A program made the translations under genes and the position numbers. From positions 372,001-436,000 of the forward strand of contig CAVORP010000009.1 in NCBI GenBank assembly GCA_963698645.1: a stretch of DNA of 64,000 bases. The letters run 5' to 3'. Source of the DNA: Ovoidimarina sp963698645. Its GTDB lineage: Bacteria; Pseudomonadota; Alphaproteobacteria; Rhodobacterales; Rhodobacteraceae. This document shows positions 1 through 10,901 of this stretch, one piece after another; within the stretch, counting starts at the first letter, position 1; every line of letters begins with the position of its first letter. The notes beneath the pieces were generated by a model. The model did no database searches and was not told where the DNA came from. It was given only the letters and a program-made list of their open reading frames with translations.

Positions 1-1093
1 GGGGCGCCTCGGGCCGCAATGGCGGCCAGATCAATCCGGGTCTCAAGGACGGCCCCGGCGGGATCATCGCAAAGTTCGGACCGGAGCAGGGACACCGGAT
101 GATCGCGATGGCCGGGACTGCCGCCGATCTGGTCTTCGATCTGATCGCACGGCACGGGATCGACTGCGATGCGATCCGCCCGGGCTGGATTCGCGCCGCC
201 CATACGCCCAAGACCCTGACACAGCTCCACGATCTCGCGTCCGACTGGCAGCGGCACGGCGCGCCGGTCGAGCCTCTGGACCGCGATCAGATCATCGCGC
301 TTACCGGGACCGACAGCTATCTCGGCGGGCTGATCGACCGGCGGGGCGGCAATCTCCATCCGCTGAACTATGCGCTTGGGCTGGCCGACGCCGCCGCGCG
401 GGCGGGTGCGGCGATCCATGGCAACGCGCCGGTCACGGGGATCCTGCCCGACGGCTTCGGGCTACCGTGTCACGACTGAGCATGGCGAGGTGCGGGCGCA
501 GCAAGGTTCTGATCTGCACCAATGCCTATACCGGCGGCCTTTCGCGGCCTCTGGCGAACTCGATCCTGACGGTGCGCTCGGTACAGGTGGCCACAGCGCC
601 CCTGTCCGACAATCTGCGCGCCTCGCTGCTGCCCGGGCGGCACGCCCTTTCGGATGCACGGCGGCTTCTTCTCTATTTCCGTCTTGATGCGCGGGGCCGC
701 TTCATCATGGGCGGGCGCGGGGCCTATAATGACGACGCAACACAACGGCAGCTTGACTGGCTCCGAAAGGTCTCGACCCGGATCTTCCCGCAACTCTCGG
801 ACGTCAGATGGGAGCATTCCTGGGGCGGGGTCGTGGCGCTGACCCGCGATCACTATCCGCATCTGCATGAGGTTTCCCCGGGCCTCATGGCGGGGCTCGG
901 CTATAACGGGCGCGGGGTCGCGATCGCCACCGCCATGGGCCGCGTCCTTGCACGCTGGGCCGAAGGCGCAAGTCCCGGCGACCTCGATTTCCCTGTCTCG
1001 CCGCTCCGCCCTCTGCCCTTTGCCTTTGCCCGTTCGGTGGCAATCGAGGCGGAGATTGCCCGGCTCCGCCTTCTCGATAAACTGGGCCTCTAG
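1..1093 (+). pseudogene. DAO-family FAD oxidoreductase (PuuB-like), 5'-truncated and frameshifted
   Basis: This gene enters from the left edge in the frame beginning at base 3 with the flavin-binding stretch GASGRNGGQ, typical of gamma-glutamylputrescine oxidase-like D-amino-acid-oxidase-fold enzymes. The C-terminal half carries the usual GYNGRGVAIAT flavin motif near 900. Two single-base insertions break the frame: an extra C near 463 (GFG/YRVTTEHG) and an extra G near 512 (AQQ/VLICTNAY). Removing both restores one continuous protein. It would oxidise an amine or N-substituted amino acid to an aldehyde, and an aldehyde dehydrogenase follows 51 bases downstream, which fits. The exact substrate cannot be told. 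The frameshifts are probably sequence errors, because no stop or missing domain accompanies them. Confidence 0.75.
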
Positions 1094-1144
1094 CACGCCC
1101 GAACCGAAACCGGCCCGACGGGCCCCGGACCAAAGGATTGACCG

Positions 1145-2629
1145 ATGCTGACCAAGACCGACTATGCCGCCCTTGGCAAAACGCTGACCTATCCCACGCA
1201 AAGCCTTATCGACGGCGCATGGGTGGATGCGAAAGGGGGCGCGACCTTCGAGACGCGAAACCCCGCCGATGGCCGCCTTCTGTCAACCCTGCCCGCCTGT
1301 GACGCCAGGGATGTCGATGCCGCCGTCGCCTCGGCCCGTGCGGCTTTCGAAAGTGGCGTCTGGTCTGACCTGCACCCGTCCGAGCGCAAGGCCATCCTCG
1401 TGAAACTGGCCGATCTGATTGATACCCATACCGAGGAACTCGCGGTGATGGAGGCGATCGACGCGGGCAAACCGATCGCCGATTGCCTGGGGATCGACGT
1501 GCCGGAAACCGCCAACTGCATCCGCTGGCACGCCGAAGCGCAGGACAAGCTCTATGATCAGATCGCGCCATCCGCGCCCAATGCCGTGGGCCTGATCGTC
1601 CGCGAACCGATCGGCGTGGTGGGCGCGGTCCTGCCCTGGAATTTCCCCTTGATGATGATGGCGTGGAAGATCGGCCCGGCGCTGGCCACCGGCAATTCCG
1701 TCATCGTGAAACCGGCCGAACAGACACCGCTCACCGCCCTGCGGCTGGGACAACTGGCCCTTGAGGCCGGGGTTCCGCCCGGGGTGCTGAACGTGATCAC
1801 CGGGATGGGCCCGGACTGCGGCGAACCGCTGGGTCGGCACATGGATGTCGATGCGATCACCTTCACCGGCTCGACCGAAGTCGGACGCCGCTTCCTTGAA
1901 TACGCCGCGCAATCCAACATGAAGGAAGTCTGCCTCGAGATGGGCGGGAAATCCGCCGCCGTGGTGCTGGAGGATGCCGGCGACATCGCGCGGATCGCCG
2001 AGATCCAGGCCAACGCCATCTTCTGGAACATGGGCGAGAATTGCACTGCGAACAGCCGCATCATCGCGCACAAGAACGTCTATGACGAGCTGGTGGCGGA
2101 AATGGCGAAACAGGCCGCGACCTGGAAGATCGGCGACCAGATGGACCCGGACACCCAGAACGGGCCTTTGGTGAGCGACGAACATTTCGCCAAGGTCGCG
2201 GGTATGGTGGAAACCGGCAAGACGCAGGGCGCCCGGCTTGTCTGTGGCGGCGAAGGCGCGGGCGGGCTAATCTTCAAGCCCACGATCTTCGCGGATGTGA
2301 CACGCGACATGGAAATCTTCCAGAACGAGATCTTCGGCCCCGTGCTGGGCGTGACCCGGGCCGAAAGCGACGAGGAAGCCATCGCTCTGGCCAATGACAG
2401 CGCATATGGATTGGCGGCGACACTCTATACCCGCGATGTCAGCAAGGCCCACCGTTATGCGCGCAAGCTGAAGGCCGGAACCGTCGGCGTGAACGCCTAT
2501 TCCGAGGGCGAGATCTCGACCCCGTTCGGCGGCTTCAAGTCCTCGGGGTTCGGCGGGCGCGACAACGGGATCCATGCCCATGAGCAATATACCGAGCTGA
2601 AAACGATCTGGATCAGCCTCGACACCTAG
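1145..2629 (+). CDS. NAD-dependent aldehyde dehydrogenase (PuuC/BetB-like)
   Basis: Full-length aldehyde dehydrogenase of 494 residues. It would oxidise an aldehyde from the upstream flavin oxidase to the acid using NAD(P)+. Visible family motifs are PWNFPLMM, the nucleotide-binding FTGSTEVG, LEMGGKS with the general-base glutamate near residue 265, the catalytic cysteine near residue 300 in GENCTANSR, and EIFGPV near the C-terminus. It follows the DAO-type gene closely on the same strand, so the two probably form an operon. Its frame is intact although most neighbours are frameshifted. It resembles gamma-glutamyl-aminobutyraldehyde and betaine-aldehyde dehydrogenases, and the sequence alone does not separate these. 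Confidence 0.9.
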   Translation: MLTKTDYAALGKTLTYPTQSLIDGAWVDAKGGATFETRNPADGRLLSTLPACDARDVDAAVASARAAFESGVWSDLHPSERKAILVKLADLIDTHTEELAVMEAIDAGKPIADCLGIDVPETANCIRWHAEAQDKLYDQIAPSAPNAVGLIVREPIGVVGAVLPWNFPLMMMAWKIGPALATGNSVIVKPAEQTPLTALRLGQLALEAGVPPGVLNVITGMGPDCGEPLGRHMDVDAITFTGSTEVGRRFLEYAAQSNMKEVCLEMGGKSAAVVLEDAGDIARIAEIQANAIFWNMGENCTANSRIIAHKNVYDELVAEMAKQAATWKIGDQMDPDTQNGPLVSDEHFAKVAGMVETGKTQGARLVCGGEGAGGLIFKPTIFADVTRDMEIFQNEIFGPVLGVTRAESDEEAIALANDSAYGLAATLYTRDVSKAHRYARKLKAGTVGVNAYSEGEISTPFGGFKSSGFGGRDNGIHAHEQYTELKTIWISLDT

Positions 2630-2643
2630 GACCGGGCCCGGAA

Positions 2644-2665
2644 GCGGCGCCATTTCGGGCGCCGC
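2644..2665. terminator. Hairpin between convergent genes
   Basis: GCGGCGCC and GGCGCCGC form an 8-bp stem around a short AT-containing loop. It lies between the end of the aldehyde dehydrogenase gene and the end of the convergent TetR gene, so it could terminate transcription from both sides. There is no clear T-tract. Confidence 0.5.
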
Positions 2666-2673
2666 ACCCGCCC

Positions 2674-3327
2674 TCACGCCGTTCGGGACAGACCCGGAGA
2701 GATGCGATTCAGACAGGAAATCGTCGCGCGCAACGCCGTGTCCCGGTCACAGGACCCGGGCCCAAGATGCAGACGCTGCCAATAGCCGTCCGTCAGCGTT
2801 TCCATCCATTCCGCCAGTTGCTCTGCCTCGGCAGGGTCGCGGTCCGGAAGCAGTTTCTGCCAGATTGCGCTCAGGACCTTGCTGCGGCGGGAATCGAAAC
2901 TCTCCGCGACATCGTCGTATTGCGACTGGAAATGCAGTTCCCCCCAGAACGCGAACCACAGGGGAAGGACATCGGGGCCGCAGGCGTCGGGGTGAAAATC
3001 GGCCTCGATGATCGCCAGAAGCTGGGCGGCGGGGTCGTCGCCCGCGCGCTCTTTCGCAGCCATCCAATGATCCTCGTACCCCTGATACAGATCGCGCAGA
3101 GTTTCGGTCAGAAGCCCGCCCTTCGACTTGAAATAGAAGACCGCCACACCCTGCGAGAGCCCGGCCTCCTCTGCCACCGTGGACAGGGTCGTCTTGGCGA
3201 ACCCATGGGTCAGGATCGACCGTCGCGCCGCATCAAGAAGCTGCCGTCGCCGGCGTTCTGCGTTTTCCTTGCGCTCCTTGCGCGGGCGTTTCTCGACGAT
3301 TTCGGTCACTGGCGTCTTCCCGATCAT
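2674..3327 (-). CDS. TetR/AcrR-family transcriptional regulator (BetI-like)
   Basis: A 217-residue regulator with an N-terminal TetR helix-turn-helix (about residues 30-75, including LSTVAEEAGLSQGVAVFYF and the following KGGLL) and a helical ligand-binding C-terminal domain. HTH and length resemble BetI, the repressor of choline-to-betaine genes, but the ligand is unknown. It is divergent from the flavoprotein gene at 3448. The 120-bp intergenic gap contains a perfect 12-bp palindrome at 3381-3392, and a related palindrome lies at 10902, so it probably represses itself and both flanking operons. The basic N-terminal extension before the HTH is typical of the family. Confidence 0.88.
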   Translation of the reverse strand: MIGKTPVTEIVEKRPRKERKENAERRRRQLLDAARRSILTHGFAKTTLSTVAEEAGLSQGVAVFYFKSKGGLLTETLRDLYQGYEDHWMAAKERAGDDPAAQLLAIIEADFHPDACGPDVLPLWFAFWGELHFQSQYDDVAESFDSRRSKVLSAIWQKLLPDRDPAEAEQLAEWMETLTDGYWQRLHLGPGSCDRDTALRATISCLNRISPGLSRTA

Positions 3328-3380
3328 CCCTTGACCGGATCATGCCACAGACGAATGGTGGCGTCAGAAATTTATTTTGT

Positions 3381-3392
3381 TTGAGCGCTCAA
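3381..3392. promoter_or_regulatory. Candidate TetR operator (palindrome TTGAGCGCTCAA)
   Basis: A perfect 12-bp palindrome in an AT-rich stretch between the divergent TetR gene and the flavoprotein gene. The core TTGA(G/A)CG(C/T)TCA also occurs at 10902. Position and symmetry suit a TetR operator; binding is inferred. Confidence 0.6.
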
Positions 3393-3447
3393 TTAAACTT
3401 TACGGAGCCCCTTCCAATCTGTACTCTCTCCGCCAAGGAGATGAGCC

Positions 3448-5088
3448 TTGGCATCCCGGACTTCATATGACGTGATCGTTGCCGGTGCAGGCCATAACGG
3501 CCTGACCACCGCCGCCTATCTGGCGCGCGCCGGCCTGCGCGTCCTGGTCGTCGAAAAGAACGACTGGATCGGCGGCGCGGCGGTCAGCCGGTCGCTTCAT
3601 GACGGCTGGACCTATTCCAATTGCTCCTATGTCTGCTCGCTCCTGCGGCGCGAGATCGTCCGCGATCTGGACCTGCCGAAATACGGGCTTCAGGTGATCC
3701 CCTACGAGGGCGGCGCCAGCTTCACGCGCGATGGCGACTACTTCGCCTACTACTCCGATCACGATGCGTTGCGCCGCGAAATGGCGCGGCATTCGCCCCG
3801 CGATGCGGATGCCTATCAGCGCTATTCGCAGGCGATCATGCGGCAATGCCGCTTCATCCGGCCGTTTCTGCTGCGCGATGCGCCCGATCCCACCTCGTTG
3901 CGCCCCCGCGATCTGGGAGAGATGGCGTATCTGCGTGAAAAAGGCGCACGGGCTGGGTCGCCGGGAACTGGGCGAGACGCTGCGGTTCTGGACCATGTCC
4001 ATCGGCGATTTCCTTGACGAGCATTTCGAGAACGACCTGATCAAGGCGCATCTGGCGGGATCGGGGATCATCGGGACCGGGCTTGGAGTCTATTCGCCGG
4101 GCACGGCCTATGTGCTGCTTGCATCACTACATGGGCGAAATCGACGGCGGCATCGGCGCATGGGGCTTTGCACGCGGCGGCATGGGCGCCATTTCGAACG
4201 CGCTGGGCGCGGCGTTCGAGGCGCATGGCGGCACCATCCACAAGGGTGCGGGGGTCGAGAGGATCCTGACCCGCGACGGACGGGTGACCGGCGTCGCGCT
4301 TGACGACGGAACCGAATTCAACGCCCCCGTCGATAGCCTCCAACATGGACGTCAAACGCACCTTCCTGAAGCACGTGGACCCGACCGACCTGCCCGCCGA
4401 ATTCACGAAGGCGGTCGAACGGTTCAAGATCCGCGGCTCCTCTGCCAAGCTGAACATCGCGCTGGACCGGATGCCACGCTTTCCCGCCGCCCCGGATCAC
4501 GCCAGCTTCCTGCGCGGCGACTTGCATGCCTCCGAAAGCCTGTTGGAGCTCGAGCGGGCCTACGACGACTGGAAGGCCGGCCGGTGGTCGGAACGCCCCT
4601 ATATCGACATGCTGATTCCCAGCCAGATCGACCCGACGATGGCCCCTGCCGGCAGTCACATGATGACCGTCTTCGTGCAATACGCGCCCTATGATCTCGA
4701 GGTCGATGGCACCCGCAGCGCCCGCAACTGGGACGAGGCTCAGCGTAATGCCTTGGCGCGCACGGTCATCGACCAGATGTCCATCGCCTGCCCCGACATC
4801 CGCGACCGGATCCAGCATATGGAAATCCGCTCGCCCCTCGAACTGGAGCGCGAGGTCGGCCTGACCGAGGGCAATATCTTTCAGGGTGAACTGACCTTCG
4901 ACCAGCTCTTCTTCAATCGCCCGATCCCCGGCTATGCGCAGTATGACACGCCGATCAGGGGCCTCTACATGTGCGGCTCCTCGGCCCATCCGGGCGGCGG
5001 TGTCATGGGGGCGCCCGGGGCCAATGCGGCCCGCACGATCCTGCGGCGCGAAACCCGCGGGACCCGGATGAAGGGATATGCGGCATGA
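3448..5088 (+). pseudogene. Phytoene-dehydrogenase-like NAD(P)/FAD oxidoreductase, three frameshifts
   Basis: The protein begins with a Rossmann FAD-binding motif (VIVAGAGHNGLTTAAYLARAG) and ends with the family signature MCGSSAHPGGGVMGAPG. It belongs to the PYROXD2/CrtI-like amine-oxidase-fold family, about 545 residues once repaired. The start is TTG, seven bases after AAGGAG. Three +1 insertions break it: an extra A near 3941 (LREKAHGLG), an extra T near 4123 (VLLHHYMGEIDGG) and an extra A near 4331 (PVVASNMDVKR). Homology is otherwise continuous. It overlaps the next paralogous flavoprotein by four bases, so the two may be co-translated. Substrate unknown; context suggests an amine or N-methyl compound. 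Confidence 0.75.
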
Positions 5089-6627
5089 CCCGGTTCGATG
5101 CCATTGTCATCGGCGGCGGCGTGAATGGGCTGGTCGCCGGCAGCGTTCTGGCGCGGCGCGGAAAGTCCGTCTGCATTCTTGAACAGCGGGCGGATCTGGG
5201 CGGCATGGCGACGCTGGCCAAGCCAGGCGGGCCACCGCTGGCCCATCTTCTCTACAATCTTAGCCCCCGGGTCCGGCAGGATATCGGGCTTGATCCCGAT
5301 CGCTGGCCCTTCGCGACGACCGCGCTGCCAACCGTCTCGCTTTGCGAACAGGGCCGACATGTGGTTGTGCGCGGAACCGATGTGGAAAATGTCGATGGCA
5401 CTGCCCATCCCGATGCGGACGCCTATCGGACGCTCGTGCGGCAACTTACGGATTTCGGCGCGGTCCTGCGCCGGCTTGCCGAGGCGCCCCCACCTGGCAC
5501 CGATGCACCGATTATTTCGGCCAGTGCGCTTCGGCAGCTCTGGCGGCTGGGCCGGCTCGGGCTCGACCTCAAGCGGCTTGGCAAGCCAGACATGCGCCGC
5601 TTTCTTCAAGTGCTCCTCTCCAACGCCCATGACCTGATCCTCGACGAAATGCCCGACGGCCCGCTGGCGGGGATGCTGGCGGCGGATGCGGTCCGCGGCG
5701 CGGCGGCGGGCCCGCGCTCTCCCGGCACGGTGTTCGACCTGATCTACCGCATGGGGCATGGCGGCGAAGTGCGGATCCCGGACGGCGGCATGGGATCGGT
5801 GATAGACGCTTTCGCGCAGGCCGCGAGAGATGCCGGATGCCGGATCGAAACCGGCACGGCGGTCGCCCGGGTCCTGATCGAGGACGACCGGGTCACCGGG
5901 GTCGAGACGGAAGCGGGCGACAGGTTCACCGCCCCGCTCGTGCTGGCAAGCATCGGGGCTGCGGGCGCCGCCCGGATGGCGGGACCGGCGCAATTCGACA
6001 TCGAACAGATGCGCCGGATCCGCAACATCCGCGCGCGCGGAACGGCGGCCAAGATCAACTTCAGGCTCGGCGGGGCATTGGCCATCCCCGGCCTGCCACA
6101 GGAGCTTACACGTGCCCGGCTGATCGTTGCGCCCTCTGCCGACTATGTCGAACGGGCCTTCAACCCGGCCAAATACGGCGAGATGTCGGATGCCCCCGTG
6201 ATCGAGGCGATCCTGACCGGGACGGCCCCGGGCGCCGCGGAGGGGCCCTGGCTTTCGGCCATCGTCCAATACGCGCCCTCCGATCTGAAAGGCGGCTGGA
6301 CCGAGGCCGCCTGCGAGAAATTGCTGCGTCACACGACGGATTCGCTGGCGCGGATCGCGCCCGATTTTTCCAATACCGTCACGGACACACAAGTCATCAC
6401 GCCGGATCAGATCGCCGAGGCGACCGGCGCGCCGGGCGGTCACTGGCACCATGCCGAGATGAGCCTCGATCAGCTTCTGACCCTGCGACCCGCCAACGGT
6501 ATGGCACGCTATGCGGCTGGCCCCGGCGGGCCTCTTCCTCTGTGGCGCCTCGACCCATCCGGGCGGCGACATCATGGGGCTTTCGGGTCGCAACGCCGCC
6601 CTCGCTGCGCTGGAGGCCCGGTCATGA
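5085..6627 (+). pseudogene. Second phytoene-dehydrogenase-like FAD oxidoreductase, one frameshift near its end
   Basis: About 510 residues, with the FAD motif VIGGGVNGLVAGSVLARRG at the start, paralogous to the gene just upstream. An extra C in the run near 6522 shifts the frame and makes the gene read through into the following GcvT-like gene as a false fusion. Removing it gives the expected ending (LFLCGASTHPGGDIMG, then GRNAALAALEARS) with a TGA at 6625-6627 that overlaps the next ATG at 6624. Paired flavoproteins of this kind with a GcvT-like partner suggest a multi-subunit oxidase or demethylase, but that is inference. Confidence 0.72.
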
Positions 6628-7802
6628 GCGTCATGACCGATCCCAAACTGGGCCTGATCGAAGGCCCGGTCCACGCCCGGCTCGCGGCGCTCAGCCGCGC
6701 CCGGAACTGGTATGGCTGGGCGGGGTTCGCGGCGCCTGCGGTGCTCGATACGGTGGCGTTCGAGTATTTCGCCCTCCGCAACCAGTGCGCGCTGTTCGAT
6801 ATCTCGCCGATGCATAAGTACCGGGTCTCGGGACCGGGGGCGACAGGGATGCTCAACCGCATGGTCACGCGGGATGTGCGGAAGATCCCGGTGGGCCGTG
6901 TGGGCTATACGGTGTGGTGCGACGAGGACGGTATGGTCATCGACGACGGCACGCTGTTCCGGTTCGGCGAGAACGACTGGCGTCTGTGCTGCCAGGAACC
7001 GATGCTGGGCTGGCTCGGAGATGCCGCATGGGGCTTTGATGTGGTGATCGCGGACGACAGCGACAGCGTGGCAGCCCTGGCGCTGCAAGGCCCCACCTCT
7101 TACGCCGTTCTCGAGGCCGCGGGCTTTCACGTCGGTGATCTGCGGCCCTTTGATCTGCGCGAGGTCGAACCCGGCCTGACCATCTCCCGCACCGGCTTTA
7201 CCGGCGATCTGGGCTATGAGTTGTGGACCGCTCGCGACGATGCCCTTCTGCTCTGGGACCGGCTCTGGACCGCCGGGACGGACCGGGGCCTGCGCGCGAT
7301 CGGCTATGACGCCGTCAACATCGCCCGGATCGAGGCCGGTTTTCTTACCGCGGGCGTGGATTTCCAGCCGGTGCACGCGACCGAACGCCTGCATCGCGGC
7401 CGCACACCCTTCGAATTGGGCCTGGGCCGCCTCGTCGATTTCGACAAGGGCCATTTCAATGGGCGGCGCGCCCTGATCCCGGCGCGACGCGCGCCCCGCA
7501 GCCTGCTGATGAAGGTGGATGTCGAGGGGTTCAAACCCGCCCAGAACGCGCTGGTCTATCACCGCAAGCGGCGCGAAGTGGGTCATGTCACCTCGGGTGT
7601 CTGGTCGCCCTCGGCCAAGCGCAACATCGCGCTGGCGCATGTCAAGATGCCCTATGCCGCAAAGCGACCCGGCAATCTCTTTGCCGAGATCTACACACTT
7701 GAAGAGGGCAGATGGGACACCCGCATGGCCCGCCTGACCCCTGTCACATCCGCATTCTATGCCCCGCCCCGTGCCCGCGCCACACCCCCGGCACATCGTT
7801 GA
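6624..7802 (+). CDS. GcvT-like aminomethyltransferase family protein
   Basis: A 392-residue protein of the folate-binding GcvT family (T-protein of glycine cleavage, DmdA, sarcosine oxidase alpha C-terminus). Early it has FDISPMHKYRVSGPGA, and the mid region carries SRTGFTGDLGYELW, the usual FTGExGYE-like motif. It would move a methyl or methylene group to tetrahydrofolate. The start ATG overlaps the repaired stop of the upstream flavoprotein, so the three genes from 3448 look like one operon. No glycine-cleavage H protein is near, so a role in demethylating an N- or S-methyl compound is more likely than glycine cleavage. Confidence 0.82.
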   Translation: MSVMTDPKLGLIEGPVHARLAALSRARNWYGWAGFAAPAVLDTVAFEYFALRNQCALFDISPMHKYRVSGPGATGMLNRMVTRDVRKIPVGRVGYTVWCDEDGMVIDDGTLFRFGENDWRLCCQEPMLGWLGDAAWGFDVVIADDSDSVAALALQGPTSYAVLEAAGFHVGDLRPFDLREVEPGLTISRTGFTGDLGYELWTARDDALLLWDRLWTAGTDRGLRAIGYDAVNIARIEAGFLTAGVDFQPVHATERLHRGRTPFELGLGRLVDFDKGHFNGRRALIPARRAPRSLLMKVDVEGFKPAQNALVYHRKRREVGHVTSGVWSPSAKRNIALAHVKMPYAAKRPGNLFAEIYTLEEGRWDTRMARLTPVTSAFYAPPRARATPPAHR

Positions 7803-7821
7803 AGTCGTGAAGGAGACCGAA

Positions 7822-9207
7822 ATGGACGCCCCGATCAATACCCCAAGTCAGGACGAGCTGACCGACTGGGATCGTGAACATCACCTGCACCCCTGGGCAA
7901 GCACCGATGGCTGGCGCAACGACGACTACATGCGCGTGAACACCGCCGACGGCATCTATCTCTGGGACGATGCGGGAAAGCGCTATATCGACGGCCCGGG
8001 CGGCATGTGGTGCGTCCAGATCGGCTATGGCCGTACCGAGATGGCCGAGGCGATCGCGAAACAGGCGATCGAAATGCCCTATGCCTCGCCATGGTCCTTC
8101 ACCACCGAACCGGCGGCCATTCTGGCCCAGCAGATCGCCGAACGTGCCCCCGGCGACCTCAACACCGTGCATTTCACCACCGGCGGCTCAACCGCGGTGG
8201 ATACGGCCATCCGCGCCGTGCAGTTCCTGAACAACCGGATGGGACGGCCCGAGAAGAAGATCATCATCGCGCGCGAAAAGGGTTATCACGGATCGACCTA
8301 TCTGGCCTCGACCGTAACCGGCAAGGAACGCTTCAAGACGAAGTTCGACAACGCGATCCGATCTGGTGCGCTTCCTGCCGGACGTGAACCCCTATCGCCG
8401 CCCCGAGGGCATGAGCACCGAGGCCTGGTGCGACGCCAAGGTCGCGGATCTCGAGGCCCTGATCACAAAGGTTGGCGCCGACCAGATCGGCGCCTTCATC
8501 GCCGAACCGATCCTCTGTTCCGGCGGCGTGATCGTACCGCCGGAGGGCTATCACCGGCGCACATGGGAGGTCTGCCGGAAGCACGACATCCTCTATATCT
8601 CGGACGAGGTCGTGACCGGCTTCGGCCGACTTGGGCCACTGGTTCGCCTCCGAAGAGGTGTTCGGGATCAAACCCGACATCATCACCTGCGCCAAGGGGC
8701 TGACGTCGGGCTATCTGCCGCTCGGGGCCTGCATCATTCTCCGACAGCGTGATGGAACGCATGACCGCGGCGGATGGCGATGACGTGTTCTACAACGGCT
8801 ACACCTATTCCGGGCATCCGGTCAGTTGCGCCGCTGCGCTCAAGAATATCGAGATCATGGAACGCGAGGACATCCTGGGCCATGTCCGGCGCGTGACGCC
8901 GCATTTCCAGGACCGCCTGCGAGAGATCGGCAGAAAAGTTCGATATCGTCGGCGACGCGCGCGGCATGGGCCTTTTGGGCTGCCTCGAATGCCGGCCCGA
9001 CCTGAGCCACGACAGCTTTGCGCAGCACCATGCAATTCGGGGCGAAGCTCGATGAGGCCTGCGAAGAGAGGGGGCTGCTGCTGCGCCCCTACGGAAACAT
9101 GGCCGTCTTCTCGCCGCCGCTGATCATCACCAAGGACGCAGATCGACGAGATGTTCGACATCATGGAAGCCGGGCTGACGAAGCTCAGCGATCGAGTACA
9201 ATGTCTG
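7822..9207 (+). pseudogene. Class III PLP-dependent aminotransferase, about seven frameshifts
   Basis: The start ATG follows AAGGAGA by five bases. The repaired protein is about 460 residues, with GPGGMWCVQIGYG near the N-terminus, the PLP-cofactor region HFTTGGSTAVDTAIR, the aspartate region ISDEVVTGFGR and the Schiff-base lysine in CAKGLTSGY. It resembles omega-amino-acid or putrescine aminotransferases. The frame shifts by +1 each time, near 8357, 8633, 8741, 8936, 9030, 9139 and probably 9190. After the last the protein would end at a TGA at 9205-9207, overlapping the next gene's ATG at 9201. It would give the aldehyde or keto product used by the local dehydrogenases. Confidence 0.72.
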
Positions 9208-9996
9208 ACCTTGCACACAGCCCCGCCGACGCTGCTGCCGCCGCCGCCACCCTTCTGCAAGATGGCGGCGTGATCGTGGAAAACGCCGCACTCGTCCGAT
9301 CTGCTGGATCAGGTCCTCGACGGATCTACGCGCCCCGTTCGACGAGCAAGGCTTGAAATTCACGAACGATTTCAACGGGTACAAGACGCGGCGGCTGGGC
9401 GGCATACTTGGACTGTCGCGGGCGGCGGCCGATCTTCTGGCCCATCCCCTTGTGATGGGCGTCGCCGACCACGTCCTGAAACGCCATTGCGAGAACTACC
9501 GCATCGGCTCCTCCACTGCGATCGAGATCATGCCCGGCGAGGGGGCGCAGAACCTGCACCGGGACGACGATTTCTATCCGATCCGCATTCCGGGCGTCGA
9601 GTTCCAGATCTCGGCCATGTGGGCGCTCACCGATTTCACCGCGCGAGAACGGCGCGACGCGCGTCGTCCCCGGCTCGCAGGATCTGCGCGAGATCGACAG
9701 CATTACCGAGGATCAGATCACCCAGGCCGTCATGCCGCGCGGATCGGTCCTGTTCTATCTCGGCAGCGCGGTGCACGCGGGCGGCCGGAACGACACCGAC
9801 ACGCCCCGAACGGGACTGATCACCACCTATTCGCTTGGGCTGGCTGCGGCAGGAGGAAAACCACTACCTGACCATCCCGCGCGATGTCGCGGACAGCTAT
9901 CCCGACCTGGTGCGCCGCCTGATGGGGTATCAGTCACACGGCCCCTATCTGGGCGTGTATCCCGGCGATCCGGACGGTCACTGGTTCGACGCCTGA
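9201..9996 (+). pseudogene. PhyH-family Fe(II)/2-oxoglutarate dioxygenase, four frameshifts
   Basis: The repaired protein of about 263 residues has the phytanoyl-CoA dioxygenase fold signature: an HxD iron pair in NLHRDDDFYP, TRENGATRVVPGS in the middle, and the distal histidine in GSAVHAGGRND. It ends in GVYPGDPDGHWFDA with TGA at 9994-9996. Four +1 insertions lie near 9282, 9331, 9644 and 9838. The family hydroxylates small molecules, including quaternary ammonium compounds and ectoine, so hydroxylation or oxidative demethylation of the pathway substrate is plausible. The gene is translationally coupled to the aminotransferase. Confidence 0.7.
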
Positions 9997-10023
9997 CGGA
10001 GTGGGCACGGGTCCGGAGCCCGA

Positions 10024-10804
10024 TCATCCCGGCTTTCGTCCGCGGATATGGTGCGGGCAATGCTCGCCCGTCTTCAGCACCGGCACCATCGCAGTCCAGG
10101 TCCCGATCTGGTGGTCGATGAAGGCAGCGTCATGGCGCGCGCACCAACTCTCACGGTTCGGCCCCGAAAGCTCCTCCAGTTCGGCCGCCGCGACTTCCGC
10201 ATACCAGGGATTGCGGTTCACCAGTTCGACCGCCTCGAATCCCGCATCTTCCATCGCCTTGCGATAACGGTCCGGCGACGCCATGGCGAATTCCAGCGCC
10301 TCCATCTTCAGGTAATGCGCCATTTCCGGCGACGGCGCATCGTCATGCGAAATCAGCCAGTCGGAGGCCGCGAATTGCCCGCCCGGCTTGAGGACCCGAA
10401 ACGCCTCTGCCGCCATCGCCGCCTTGTCGGGAATATGGATGATCGAATCCTTCGAAAACACGACATCAAAGGTCTCGTCGGGAAAGGGGAACGGCCCCGG
10501 CGTCACCTTGGTGATCGTGATCCTGTCGTCCAGACCGGCACCGGCGACACGCGCCCGCGCGGCGGTGCAGACCGGGTCTTCCACGTCGATGCCCGTGACA
10601 TGCCCTGCGCCATGGTCGCGCACCAGGATGCACCGCGATCGCACCGGACCCACAGCCGATATCAAGGACATGCTTGCCGCCAAGATCGACACCGGTCAGG
10701 ACCCGCGACACCTCCTCCGGTCCGCCCGGCGACAGGAACCCGTCGCCCCAGAGATCTTCGAGAAAGTCGATGTGATCGTGGTCATAAAGGTCTTCGTCCG
10801 ACAT
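10024..10804 (-). pseudogene. SAM-dependent methyltransferase, one frameshift
   Basis: A class I methyltransferase of about 258 residues. Motif I is VLDIGCGSGA, followed after the repair by HVTGID, and later VFSKDSIIHIPDK and FRVLKPGGQFAASDW. It is closest in style to phosphoethanolamine or glycine/sarcosine N-methyltransferases. The frame breaks once near 10630 (AIAVH/LVRDHGAGHV). I place the start at the ATG read from 10804, giving MSDEDLYDHDHID. It is divergent from the DMGDH-like gene at 10982 and shares its palindrome-bearing promoter region, which links methylation and demethylation functions to one regulator. Confidence 0.72.
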
Positions 10805-10901
10805 GGGCGTCCCGTCTCCTCGTTTCCCGGCGGCCATGCACGCCCGCCTGCCCGCATCACCCTTTCGGATCAGCGGAGAAGCGACCATATTACAGCCCCT
10901 A

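Noticed and set aside
4971..7802. 943-residue apparent fusion of a flavoprotein and a GcvT-like protein
   Set aside because: An extra C near 6522 removes the stop of the first gene; repaired, the genes overlap by four bases as separate proteins.
4965..7838. 957-codon open frame on the minus strand
   Set aside because: It is antisense to two well-supported flavoprotein and GcvT-like genes and shows no domain; a product of GC-rich codon usage.
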